This document shows positions 33,310 to 41,729 of a DNA stretch of 48,228 bases, piece after piece. The translations under genes and the position numbers were made by a program. Source of the stretch: an uncultured bacterium (GTDB taxonomy: Bacteria > Verrucomicrobiota > Kiritimatiellia > PWTM01). Below the pieces are notes generated by a model that was not told the DNA's origin, searched no databases, and worked only from the letters and a program-made list of their open reading frames with translations. The stretch covers positions 1-48,228 of the forward strand of contig CALLFZ010000044.1 of assembly GCA_938010045.1 (NCBI GenBank). The letters are read 5' to 3'. The first letter of the stretch is position 1. Each line of letters starts with the position of its first letter.

Positions 33310-36024
33310 ATGAAACGAGGCCGCCGATGGATCGTCTTGCTCGCGGCGACGGTGCTGGTCCTGTGGATGGCGACCGGGGCCGAGGGCGTCGTCGTCGAGG
33401 TGCATCGCGAGGTGGTCCGCGCGGCCAGTGAGCTTCAGCCCATCGGGGTGAACAATTTCGGCGACGCGGGTGGCACGAAACACGCGGCGGGCAATCTGCT
33501 CTACGACAGCGGATTCGAGCCCATTCGCCTTCGCGTGCTCTATCGGGTAGCGGACAGCGGCGAGGAGGGCGGTCGCAAATGGATCCGGCTCGACGGCCCC
33601 GGCACAAGCCATTGGCTGCTCTTCACCGACGGAACTTTCAGTGGCTCGCCCATCCGCGGATATCGCTTCGTGGATGCCGAGGGGCGCACGCCCTATCGCG
33701 AACAGCGGGGCGGCGCGCGGATGCTCGACGAGTCCGCCGCAGTGCGCTGCGTAGCGCTTCCGCCCGCGCGCGTGCTGCCCTCCGGCTCACCGGGCCTGCC
33801 GCGCGGCGGCTGGTGCGCACCCGCGCCGAACCGCTACGAAGAGTGGCAGAACCTGCCGGAGTCGGAGAAGGAGGCGTTCCGGCAACAATGGCGCGTCGGG
33901 TACGACGGCGAGGCCACCTACCAGCTCGATGATGTCGTCATCTTCGAGCGGGAATGGTTCTGGCCGGACCCGGCCGACGTTCATCCCCGCACAAGCGCCG
34001 ACGGAATCCACCTGACATGGGAGCTCAAGGGGCCCGGCGCCGTGCGCATCGTGCCGCATCTGCCCGACGCCCCCGCCGAGATGGGCGGCGGACGCGGCTG
34101 CCTGGAACTCACGCCGGAGAACGGACGCGCCGTGGTATGGAACAAGCTCGCCGGTGGTGTCGGCCGCCAAGACCGCGAGTGGTACGGCACGCTCGACGAG
34201 GGCATCACCTACCGTTATGAGGCCTGGGTGAAGGGCGACGGCGGCACGCTCACACTGACCTTCGGCGAGGCGAACCCCGCTCGGGCCACGGAGGGATATT
34301 TTGGGCAGTCCATCTCGCGTTCGTTCGTCATCGAGCCCCGCTGGACACGCGTGGGCTTCGACTTCGTCGCCCCGCCGCCTGGCCGGGACGGTATCTGGGG
34401 TGCCACGCTGCTGATCGAGGGCGGCGCAACGGTGCGCGTGGACAATGTGAAGCTTCAGCCCGTGTACGGACCGGATGATGGGGATCGGCCATTCGTCATC
34501 CACCGGCCGCTCTTCCAAACGCTGCTCGACGCGCAACCCGCCGCCGGCCGCAAGGGCGCCGCGCGCGTCTGGTTCGGTCTCAACAGCGCCTCGATGGCCT
34601 CGTTGCTCGACTGGTACAGTGAGTCGAAGCTTAATCTCGGAACGGCGCTGCGCGTGAGCGCCGCGACGACCTACACGCTGCCGCGCGCGCTCATGATCCT
34701 CGAGGCCACCGGCGACTCGCCCGAAACGCGCATGGTGCCCTGGCTCATGGGGCAGGTCACGCACACGGAGGACGAGTATCGGCAGCTCATCGAATACCTC
34801 GCCGCGCCCTATGACCCGGCCCGAGACACCCCGCACAACAAGCCGATGGCCTGGAAGCGGTTCACGCAGCGCGGGCACGGCCGGCCGTGGGCGGATGACT
34901 TCCGCGAAATCATCCTCGAGTTCGGCAACGAAAACTGGCACAACCGTGCGATGCCCTCCTGGATCGGCATGGGCCGGTATGGCGCGGTCCACCAACACGG
35001 CCGCGCAATGGGACTCTGGATCGCCCACATGGTCGCCGAGCTGCGCCAAAGCCCGTGGTGGCGGCCGGACAAATTTCGCGTAGTGGCCGGCGGCAACTAC
35101 AGTGCCGGCGTTCGTCCCGATGGCACGGTCTCGGGCTACGGCCAGGAGTCGGTGGTTGCGGCCGGCGGCGCGGCGAACGACCACAGCCATGCGACCTATG
35201 TGGGCCCGCGTTGGGAAATGGGCGAGGCCAGCCAGTCGGTTGTGGACGATGCAGGCTTTCAACGGACGTTGCTGGCGCACCGCGGTGGTAACCTGCCGGA
35301 GTGGGAGCGGCAACGGGAGGCGCACGAACGGCTGCTCGAACTCGGATTCAACGTGCGCATGACCGCGTACGAGGGCGGGCCGAGCGGGTTCGGGCTGCGC
35401 GCCCGAACGCCGGAAGAGGATCTCGCCGGCGAGATCTACGGCAAGTCCCTCGCGATGGGCACCGCGGTCTTCGACGCTTGGCTTAACGCGTGGCAGCTGG
35501 GCTGGACCCACCAATGTTATTTGAGTTTCGGTCAGGGGAAATGGTGGAACAGCCACACGTCGCGCTCCAACGGCCACCGGCCCAGCCCCGCTTGGCTGGC
35601 GATGACGCTCATCAACCGCCACCTCGCGAACCTCGATATGCTTCGCGTGACCGTCGAGGGTGCGCCCACGCTCACCGTGGATGCGCCGCGCCGCCGTGCC
35701 CGCGCCGGCGCGGAGACCCGCCGTGAGGTGCCGGTGGTCACGGCGCACGCGTTTGGGAACGAACGGCGTCTGGCAATTGCGCTGGCCAACCTCCATCTCT
35801 CCGAGCCGCAGACGGTCGAGCTTCGCCTGCCCTTCGCCGCCGCCCGCCGGATCGAGTGGCACCACCTCGACGGCGATCCGCGTCAGACCAACCTCGATGC
35901 CATGAACGTCACGTTGCGAAGCGAAGTGCTGAACGCGTCTCGGCTGCGCAACGGCCGGCTCGAGCTTTCGCTTCCGCGCGGGGTCGCCGGGGTGGTCGTG
36001 GTCGAGCCGGAGACCGGCGCCTGA
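33310..36024 (+). CDS. Large exported glycoside-hydrolase-like protein (clan GH-A type)
   Basis: 904 residues. A signal peptide (KRGRRWIVLLAATVLVLWMATG) is followed by a beta-rich region, a carbohydrate-binding-like module (about 250-395, with ITYRYEAWVKGDGGTLTLTFG), then a likely TIM barrel. IILEFGNENW (Asn540-Glu541) fits the acid/base 'NE' motif and MTAYEGGPSG (Glu688) fits a nucleophile strand, 147 residues apart, as in GH-A enzymes such as GH51. A C-terminal beta domain closes the protein. AGGAGGGG lies about 8 bases before the ATG. I cannot match it to a named family; arabinofuranosidase- or xylanase-like activity is one guess. Confidence 0.72.
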   Translation: MKRGRRWIVLLAATVLVLWMATGAEGVVVEVHREVVRAASELQPIGVNNFGDAGGTKHAAGNLLYDSGFEPIRLRVLYRVADSGEEGGRKWIRLDGPGTSHWLLFTDGTFSGSPIRGYRFVDAEGRTPYREQRGGARMLDESAAVRCVALPPARVLPSGSPGLPRGGWCAPAPNRYEEWQNLPESEKEAFRQQWRVGYDGEATYQLDDVVIFEREWFWPDPADVHPRTSADGIHLTWELKGPGAVRIVPHLPDAPAEMGGGRGCLELTPENGRAVVWNKLAGGVGRQDREWYGTLDEGITYRYEAWVKGDGGTLTLTFGEANPARATEGYFGQSISRSFVIEPRWTRVGFDFVAPPPGRDGIWGATLLIEGGATVRVDNVKLQPVYGPDDGDRPFVIHRPLFQTLLDAQPAAGRKGAARVWFGLNSASMASLLDWYSESKLNLGTALRVSAATTYTLPRALMILEATGDSPETRMVPWLMGQVTHTEDEYRQLIEYLAAPYDPARDTPHNKPMAWKRFTQRGHGRPWADDFREIILEFGNENWHNRAMPSWIGMGRYGAVHQHGRAMGLWIAHMVAELRQSPWWRPDKFRVVAGGNYSAGVRPDGTVSGYGQESVVAAGGAANDHSHATYVGPRWEMGEASQSVVDDAGFQRTLLAHRGGNLPEWERQREAHERLLELGFNVRMTAYEGGPSGFGLRARTPEEDLAGEIYGKSLAMGTAVFDAWLNAWQLGWTHQCYLSFGQGKWWNSHTSRSNGHRPSPAWLAMTLINRHLANLDMLRVTVEGAPTLTVDAPRRRARAGAETRREVPVVTAHAFGNERRLAIALANLHLSEPQTVELRLPFAAARRIEWHHLDGDPRQTNLDAMNVTLRSEVLNASRLRNGRLELSLPRGVAGVVVVEPETGA

Positions 36025-36077
36025 ACGTCGCGCCGCCTCGCCTCCGCGGCCGGTTCGCGCCATCGGCTTGCGGTGTG

Positions 36078-36092
36078 GGAGCCTCAGGCTCC
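36078..36092. repeat. Short hairpin GGAGCC-TCA-GGCTCC before the DUF4091 gene
   Basis: Six-base arms with a 3-base loop, ending 7 bases before the ATG at 36100. It could be a weak RNA hairpin limiting translation, a transcription pause, or an extragenic palindrome. No clear ribosome site accompanies this start. Confidence 0.4.
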
Positions 36093-36099
36093 ACCCTTC

Positions 36100-39000
36100 A
36101 TGGTCATGCACACGCTGATCTGCGCATTGGCCGCGGCGGCGGCGCCGTGGCATGTGGACCTCTCCGCCAGTCTCGATGGTGTCTGGAACCGTCGCCTTGC
36201 GGTGGATCTGACCAATGCCTCCGCCAACAGCGCGGTCGCGGACACCGCGGTGGTAGACCTTTCCCTGTTGGCCGGTGCGCGCGTGGCCGAACTACGCGTG
36301 GTCACCGCCGACGATGCCGAATTGCTCTACGACATCGTAGACCCCACGGGCGGCTGCCGGCGCGACGGCGTGGTCGAAGCGGGCGATCGGCTCCTCGTGC
36401 CCGTGGATCTCGAAGCCGGCGGGACGCAGCGCCTCTACGTCTATGCCGACAATCCGCGCGCCGTGCCGGTGCCCGAAGTCTGGAGTTCCGGATTGCGCAA
36501 CGGCGCGTTCGAGGCTGTCCGCAGCGGCGCGCCCGAAGGCTGGCAGGCGGCCAACACTGGCACCTCGCATCGAGCCGTCTGGGGAACGGGATTCGGCCGC
36601 CACGGTTCCGCCGGTGTGCTCGTCGCCGTCGCCAGCGGCGCCCCGCCCGTCTGGGTGCAATGGCGCCAACGCGTGGACTCGATCACCGGCGGCCGCCGTT
36701 ACCTGCTCGCGGGCTGGGTGAAAGCTTCGAACCTCCGTGGCCGCGCCGGCTGGTACATCCACATCCACACCAACGGTGGGCCCCCCATCATCCGCCACGC
36801 CGACGCGGAGCGCCCGATGCCCGACTGGACGCTCCTCGCCGTCGAGTTCGACGTGCCCACCGGTAGATGGAGCGCGACCATCGGCACACTGCTCTACGGC
36901 AATGGAGACGCGGCCTACGACGACGTCGAGCTCATCGCCCTCTCCGACGGTCCAAAGATCCACGTGGCCGCCGCGCGTCTTGAGACCCGCCCTTCGTCCC
37001 CGGAGCGTCCGCCGTTCGCGCCCCGGTTCCAACCCGGCGAGGTCGTCGCGGCGCGCTTCGTGCCCGCTGTGGACGCCGGCGACTGCGGCGGCGTTCTCGC
37101 CGATCTGAGGCCTCTCGGCGGCCGATGGTACGGTGGGCGGCCGAGCGCGCCGTTTCGCGCCGCCACGCCCGACGGTGCAGCAGTGACCGCGCTCCGCATC
37201 GGCGACTTTGTGTGGCTCGAGCGCCCCGCCGGCACACCCGCCGCTTGGGACGTGGTTCTTCGAGCGGCCGATGCCGTGCCGGCACCCATCGAGGGATTCC
37301 CGACCGCCAGCAACCTCGCGCCCCCGCTCTTTGCGGACGACGGCCGCTCGCCCGGCCGCGGCTGGCGTTTCAACGGCCGCGCGGACGCATCAGGCGCCGG
37401 CGTCCGAGAGGCCGCCGGCGTCCAAACCTTGGAATTCGATTCCACACCCGCGTCCAACGATTGGACGGGCTGGGTGTCGAACCCGATTCCGATCGAGCCG
37501 GGCGCCACCTATCTCCTCGCCGGTCTGCTCTCCGCTGAGGGTGCCGCGACCAGCGCCGTGATCCATGCTCACCTGCGTACCGCCGGCGGCGAGCTCGTGC
37601 GCGGGCGGTGGGCGATCTGTACCTCGCCCGGCGCAACGAACGGCGGTTGGACGCTCAGCAGCACCGTGTTTCGTGCCCCGTCCGATGCGGCCACAATCTC
37701 GCTGCACCTCACCGTGAACCGTCCCGGCCTCCTGCGGCACCGCGCCGTATATTTGGCGCGGGCGGACCGCGCGCGGATCGTCGCGACCACGACGCCCGGC
37801 GCGCCGCCGGCGAATCTGCCGCGCGTATGGAGTGCGGATCCGCTGGTGAAGGTGTTTCGCGACGACCCGCCGCCGGCGGCCGTGGCGGGACCGATCCGGC
37901 TTCGTGCCGTACGGGGCGAGGCGGAGATTGCGCAGCTGGTTGTGTATGCTGGCGGCGCGGCGCGTGAGGTCAGCGTCGAACTGCCGCCGCTGTGCGGGCC
38001 AGGCGGCGCGGCGCTCACCGCTCGGGTCGAGGTCGTCGGGTATGTGCCCGTGGATCACCCAACCTCGTACGATCGGGACGACAGCCCGGCGGGTCATCGC
38101 CGCCGCCCGCGCCGCGAGGGCAGCAGCGACGGCTGGGCCGGCGAATGGCCCGATCCGCTCATCCCCACCAACGCCGTGCACGTGGAGGCCGGGCGCCACC
38201 AGCCCGTCTGGATCACCGTGCGTGTGCCGGCCGACGCGCGGCCCGGTCTCTATGAGAGCCTCGCGCAAGTACGGCTCGACGGCCGGCCGTTCACGGAGGT
38301 GCCCCTTGCGCTCGAGGTGCTGCCGCTCGCGCTGCCCCGGCGGCCCTCGCTGCAGATTCTGCTCGACTTGCGCACAGGGCCCGGCGGCGACTTCGGCAGC
38401 GGCATTGCCGAGATCGGCCGCCCGCGCCGGCGCGCATGGCTGCAGTTGCTCGCAGAACACCGCGTCGGCATTGACCGCATTCGTCCTGAGCCGGAATTTC
38501 GACGGTTGGACGACGGCCGCGTCGAGATGGACTCGGCCGCCTACGAAGCCGAGGCCGCGTACTGCTTCGACGATCTGGGCATGGCCGCCGCGTACGCCCC
38601 GACCTTCTTCGATCAGTTCGGCTGGGCCTATCGCCCGCGGCCGCGCTTCGGTCTAGAGCCGCTCTCGCCGGAGTGGAGGGACGCGATGCGCCGCGCGGTG
38701 CGGCTCTTCGCGGACCGAATGCGCGAGCGCGGCTGGCACGACCGCTACTTGCTGTACATCTCGGACGAGCCGCACTTCCAGCATGAGTTCGTCGTCGAGC
38801 AGATGCGCGAACTCTGCCGCATGTACCACGAATCTGGCGCGGGCCTGCCGATCTATTCGAGCACGTGGCGGCATTGCCCGGCCTGGGACGATTCGCTCGA
38901 CGTGTGGGGGGTGGGCCAGTATGGATGCTTCCCGGTCAAGACGATGGAACGGCTGCGCGCGGCGGGGCGCGGCCTTCTCTTCACGTGCGACGGCCAGATG

Positions 39001-39465
39001 GCGATCGACACGCCCTATCTGGCCACCGAGCGGCTGTTGCCCTATTACTGCTTTACGTATGGCGCTCGGGGATGGGAGTTCTGGGGCGTCTCGTGGTGGA
39101 CGTTCGACCCGTGGCGGTTTGGTTGGCACTCGTACATCCGCCAGAGCGACGACGGCGCGCGGCACTACTTTATCCGCTACCCGAACGGGGACGGCTACCT
39201 CGCCTACCCCGGCGCGCCGGTCGGCGTGGAGGGGCCGGTGCCCTCAATCCGGCTTGCCCAGGTGCGCGAGGGGGCGGAGGACTACGAGCTGCTCAAACTG
39301 CTGGAGGCGGAGGCCGGCTTCGATGCCCCCGCGCTGGCTGCCGCGCGCGCACTCGTCACCATCCCCAACGCGGGCGGCCTGCGGTCGCTCTCGATTCTGC
39401 CGGACCCCGCGGCGGTGCGACGCGTGCGCGATCAGGTTCTCGACGCGCTCGTGGCGCGTCGCTGA
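36100..39465 (+). CDS. Large exported DUF4091/GH123-like glycoside hydrolase
   Basis: 1121 residues. After a short signal (MVMHTLICALAAAAA), two similar beta-sandwich modules resembling CBM4/9-type carbohydrate-binding domains are seen: NGAFEAVRSGAPEGWQAANTG (about 140-300) and WRFNGRADASGAGVREAAGV (about 415-560). A barrel of the DUF4091/GH123 type follows (about 750-1100), with LYISDEPHFQHEF holding Asp889-Glu890, the expected catalytic pair position, then YPNGDGYLAYPG and PSIRLAQVREGAEDYELLKLLE, the family's closing signature. GH123 enzymes release N-acetylgalactosamine; DUF4091 specificity is mostly unknown. Start ATG 36100; GTG 36073 and ATG 36106 are alternatives. Confidence 0.82.
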   Translation: MVMHTLICALAAAAAPWHVDLSASLDGVWNRRLAVDLTNASANSAVADTAVVDLSLLAGARVAELRVVTADDAELLYDIVDPTGGCRRDGVVEAGDRLLVPVDLEAGGTQRLYVYADNPRAVPVPEVWSSGLRNGAFEAVRSGAPEGWQAANTGTSHRAVWGTGFGRHGSAGVLVAVASGAPPVWVQWRQRVDSITGGRRYLLAGWVKASNLRGRAGWYIHIHTNGGPPIIRHADAERPMPDWTLLAVEFDVPTGRWSATIGTLLYGNGDAAYDDVELIALSDGPKIHVAAARLETRPSSPERPPFAPRFQPGEVVAARFVPAVDAGDCGGVLADLRPLGGRWYGGRPSAPFRAATPDGAAVTALRIGDFVWLERPAGTPAAWDVVLRAADAVPAPIEGFPTASNLAPPLFADDGRSPGRGWRFNGRADASGAGVREAAGVQTLEFDSTPASNDWTGWVSNPIPIEPGATYLLAGLLSAEGAATSAVIHAHLRTAGGELVRGRWAICTSPGATNGGWTLSSTVFRAPSDAATISLHLTVNRPGLLRHRAVYLARADRARIVATTTPGAPPANLPRVWSADPLVKVFRDDPPPAAVAGPIRLRAVRGEAEIAQLVVYAGGAAREVSVELPPLCGPGGAALTARVEVVGYVPVDHPTSYDRDDSPAGHRRRPRREGSSDGWAGEWPDPLIPTNAVHVEAGRHQPVWITVRVPADARPGLYESLAQVRLDGRPFTEVPLALEVLPLALPRRPSLQILLDLRTGPGGDFGSGIAEIGRPRRRAWLQLLAEHRVGIDRIRPEPEFRRLDDGRVEMDSAAYEAEAAYCFDDLGMAAAYAPTFFDQFGWAYRPRPRFGLEPLSPEWRDAMRRAVRLFADRMRERGWHDRYLLYISDEPHFQHEFVVEQMRELCRMYHESGAGLPIYSSTWRHCPAWDDSLDVWGVGQYGCFPVKTMERLRAAGRGLLFTCDGQMAIDTPYLATERLLPYYCFTYGARGWEFWGVSWWTFDPWRFGWHSYIRQSDDGARHYFIRYPNGDGYLAYPGAPVGVEGPVPSIRLAQVREGAEDYELLKLLEAEAGFDAPALAAARALVTIPNAGGLRSLSILPDPAAVRRVRDQVLDALVARR

Positions 39466-39532
39466 GAGCCGGCGTGGCTCACCGCGCGCGACACGGAAGG
39501 GCGGCGCGGTTGGCCAACGCCACCGGCGAGTC

Positions 39533-40853
39533 CTACCCCGGCACCCCGAGAAACCGCCAGCCCGAGCTGGAGCGCGAGCGCGCGGCCTCCGGAATTGCGC
39601 GCACCACGCCGGTGCGGAAATCCACCCACACGGGCTCGATGAAGCGCGCCGAGCGAAACTCAAAGCCCAGCCGCACCCACTCGTCCCGCTCCGACGGCGC
39701 TGCGGCCGCCATCCAAATCGTAACGAAGTCGCCGACGCGATCCGCGCGGCCGTACGCGGAGACGGTCAGCCCGATTGATATCGAGGCGCTCCACACAAAA
39801 TCGCGCACACGGCCGTCGAGCGTCGAACACAGCTGCTGCGCGGCGAACCACGCCCCTTTGGGACGGACCACGCGAAGCGCGTCATCCATCGCCAGCAGCC
39901 CCTTTGTGGTCCAGCCACTGCGATAGCGCAGCTCGGCGATCGTGAACAGATTCATGACCGGCACCTCCGCGTCGAGGTGCGCGAGCAGACGCCGCAGGTT
40001 CCATTTTGCCTGCGTGCGCTCGCGCTAGGGATGGCCCCTCAACGCGCCGAACGTGTTGCTGGTGGAGGGCGCGCCCGTCTTGCGCTGGAGCACCACCGCG
40101 TGCGGCGTCCATCGCCGGGCGAGCTCGCGTGCTCACCGCACAAGGCCGAGATCGTCTGGGTTGACCGGATAGCCGTGCACGGTGATCGCGTCGAGCAGAT
40201 TCGTGTGGCCGGTGTCTGCGAGACGCCGCAAAAATCGCGCGGCGAAGCCGAGATCGCCGGCTAGCGGCAGCGCCCAGATCCGGGCCTCCGGGTATTCGCG
40301 CCGGATGATGGCGGCAGCGCGCGCATGAACCTCCGCGGATGCCTCCGGCTCGATGCCGCCGCGCCGGAGGTCCGGTTCGTTCCAAACTTCCCACTCTCGC
40401 GCACCGGGTTCCGAAAATGACGCGCCGTGGTCGCGACCCAGTGGTCCCAGGCCGCGAGCGTCTCAACCGACGTCGGAATACCGCCGCCCAGCCTCGCGCC
40501 ACCGCCGCCCGGGTAGTTGGTGGAGCTGTAGCTCAGTTCAAGCGAGGGGCGCACTCCGCGAGCCAGCGCGTCGTCCACGATGGCGTACAGCCATCCGAGA
40601 TCTATACGGCCGGGCTTGCGTTCGCACTTCTGCCAGGCGGCCTGCGGCCGGATGCACGTGGCGCCCAGTTCGCCAACATAATCCCGGTCGTTCTCGTACA
40701 CCGCAAAGTCGCGGTCGAGCGTTTCGCCGCCGATGGACCACGGCGATTCGACGATGGCGCGGGCCGACCGTGGCTCGATGCGGCCGACGTCGGCCACTCG
40801 CCCGGCGGATGCGCCGCAACCATGGTGCCGGCGCAGACCCACATCCCTACCAT
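39533..40853 (-). pseudogene. Decayed clan GH-A (GH39-like) glycosidase gene
   Basis: Reading down the minus strand from ATG 40853: MVGMWVCAGTMVAAHPPGEW (signal-like) in one frame. A second frame gives IDLGWLYAIVDDALARGVRP, LELSYSSTNYPGGGG and WDHWVATTARHF. Near 40415 a third frame takes over with EWEVWNEPDLRRGG (the acid/base NEP motif) and DAITVHGYPVNPDDLGLVR. In-frame TGA (40135-40133) and TAG (40027-40025) interrupt it. Between them LQRKTGAPST has Lys where relatives carry the nucleophile Glu (E-T-G). The frame runs on to the tail LLAMDDALRVVRPKGAWFAAQQLCS and stops at 39533. At least two frameshifts, two nonsense codons and a lost catalytic residue show it is dead. Confidence 0.88.
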
Positions 40854-41182
40854 CGTTTTCGCAATCAGGGTCCTTCTTCGTCTCCGTGCGGGGCCCCGGT
40901 CGCAGCGCAGTTGAACCGCCCGTCCGGCCACTACTCCGCACGGTTCGGCTTGCGCATCAACCGAGACCGCCCCTCCCCGTCCCGAGCGCGCCTTGGACCG
41001 GTCCGGTGGCCAGGAGCCGACGGCGCCGGCGTCGCATCTAATGAATTTTTGAGTTTTCGGGCGAGGATGAACTCGAGATCAGCTGCCGGCACGAGCCGCC
41101 CCCTCATGGCGGTGTCGGGCTTTGGCGCTCTACCTCGCCCTGCGCGTCGGCTGCCCGGCCTGCCCCCGCCGACTGCGCGCTT

Positions 41183-41480
41183 GTGCCTGGCCCCGATCGG
41201 GGACAGGCACCTGGCCATCATCGCGTCGCGGTCGGGGGCATGGGTGTCGGGACAGGGAGCTAGCAATCGCCTTGGGTCCCCTGCGCCCACTGCGCCCAGC
41301 GAGGTGCCTGTCCCCATGACGCCTGCGAGGTGACGACTCCATGGCGGTTGAGGCAAGGTGGCGCTCGCCAAGTGCCCGGCCGACAGTGTGTGCCTGTCTC
41401 CATGAATCCCGACCGTGCCTGTTCGCATGAGCGCCTAGCCCAGGAGCCTGTCCCCAACGGACGTCCCAGGTGTCTGTTTG
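41183..41480 (-). repeat. Array of GGTGCCTGTCCCC-type units (REP-like), locus B
   Basis: GTGCCTGGCCCC-GATC-GGGGACAGGCAC (41183-41210) is a compact hairpin with one mismatch. Further units: CGGGACAGGGA near 41248, GGTGCCTGTCCCC (41303-41315), GTGTGCCTGTCTCC ending 41401, CGTGCCTGTTCGC near 41413, GGAGCCTGTCCCC near 41443 and GGTGTCTGTTTGCC near 41469. CCCTGCGCCCACTGCGC (about 41279-41295) is the complement of the matching block at locus A, showing the loci are diverged inverted copies. Confidence 0.78.
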
Positions 41481-41489
41481 CCGGGAGGC

Positions 41490-41579
41490 ACCGGCGTATG
41501 GCGCGGGTGTTGGGGCAGACGACCCTCCGTTCGCGGATGCCTGTAGTGGCCGCTCATTGCCCAACACATCAATCGGCTC
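41490..41579 (-). repeat. Dispersed intergenic repeat, copy 2
   Basis: The plus-strand text ACCGGCGTATGGCGCGGGT, GTTGGGGC, CCTGTA, GGCCGCTCATT and CAATCGGCTC parallels 109-206 block by block, with one gap of about 5 bases. It adjoins array B on the same side that array A adjoins copy 3. Confidence 0.72.
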
Positions 41580-41729
41580 GGGGGCGGATCAGCGGCCTTG
41601 ACATTCGGGGGCGCCGGGATGAGGATGGAGCGCGCATCAGCCATGCATCGATGCGTGTCCCATCCGGGCGTGTGAGCCCGTGACGTTGCGTCCGCCACCG
41701 CACAGCCGCGGCGCTGTGGAGCGTCTCCG

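Larger units (their letters stand above)
40854..41729. other. Gene-free region of about 870 bases with composite repeat
   Basis: No gene is supported. The first 320 bases hold nothing recognisable. From 41183 an array of short palindromic units runs to about 41480, followed by dispersed-repeat copy 2 (41490-41579). The last 150 bases lead into the ATP-grasp gene, whose GGAG lies 9 bases before ATG 41730. Confidence 0.55.

Noticed and set aside
33787-36153. 788-codon minus-strand open frame opposite the 904-residue protein
   Set aside because: Antisense shadow of a gene with signal peptide and catalytic motifs; no recognisable family.
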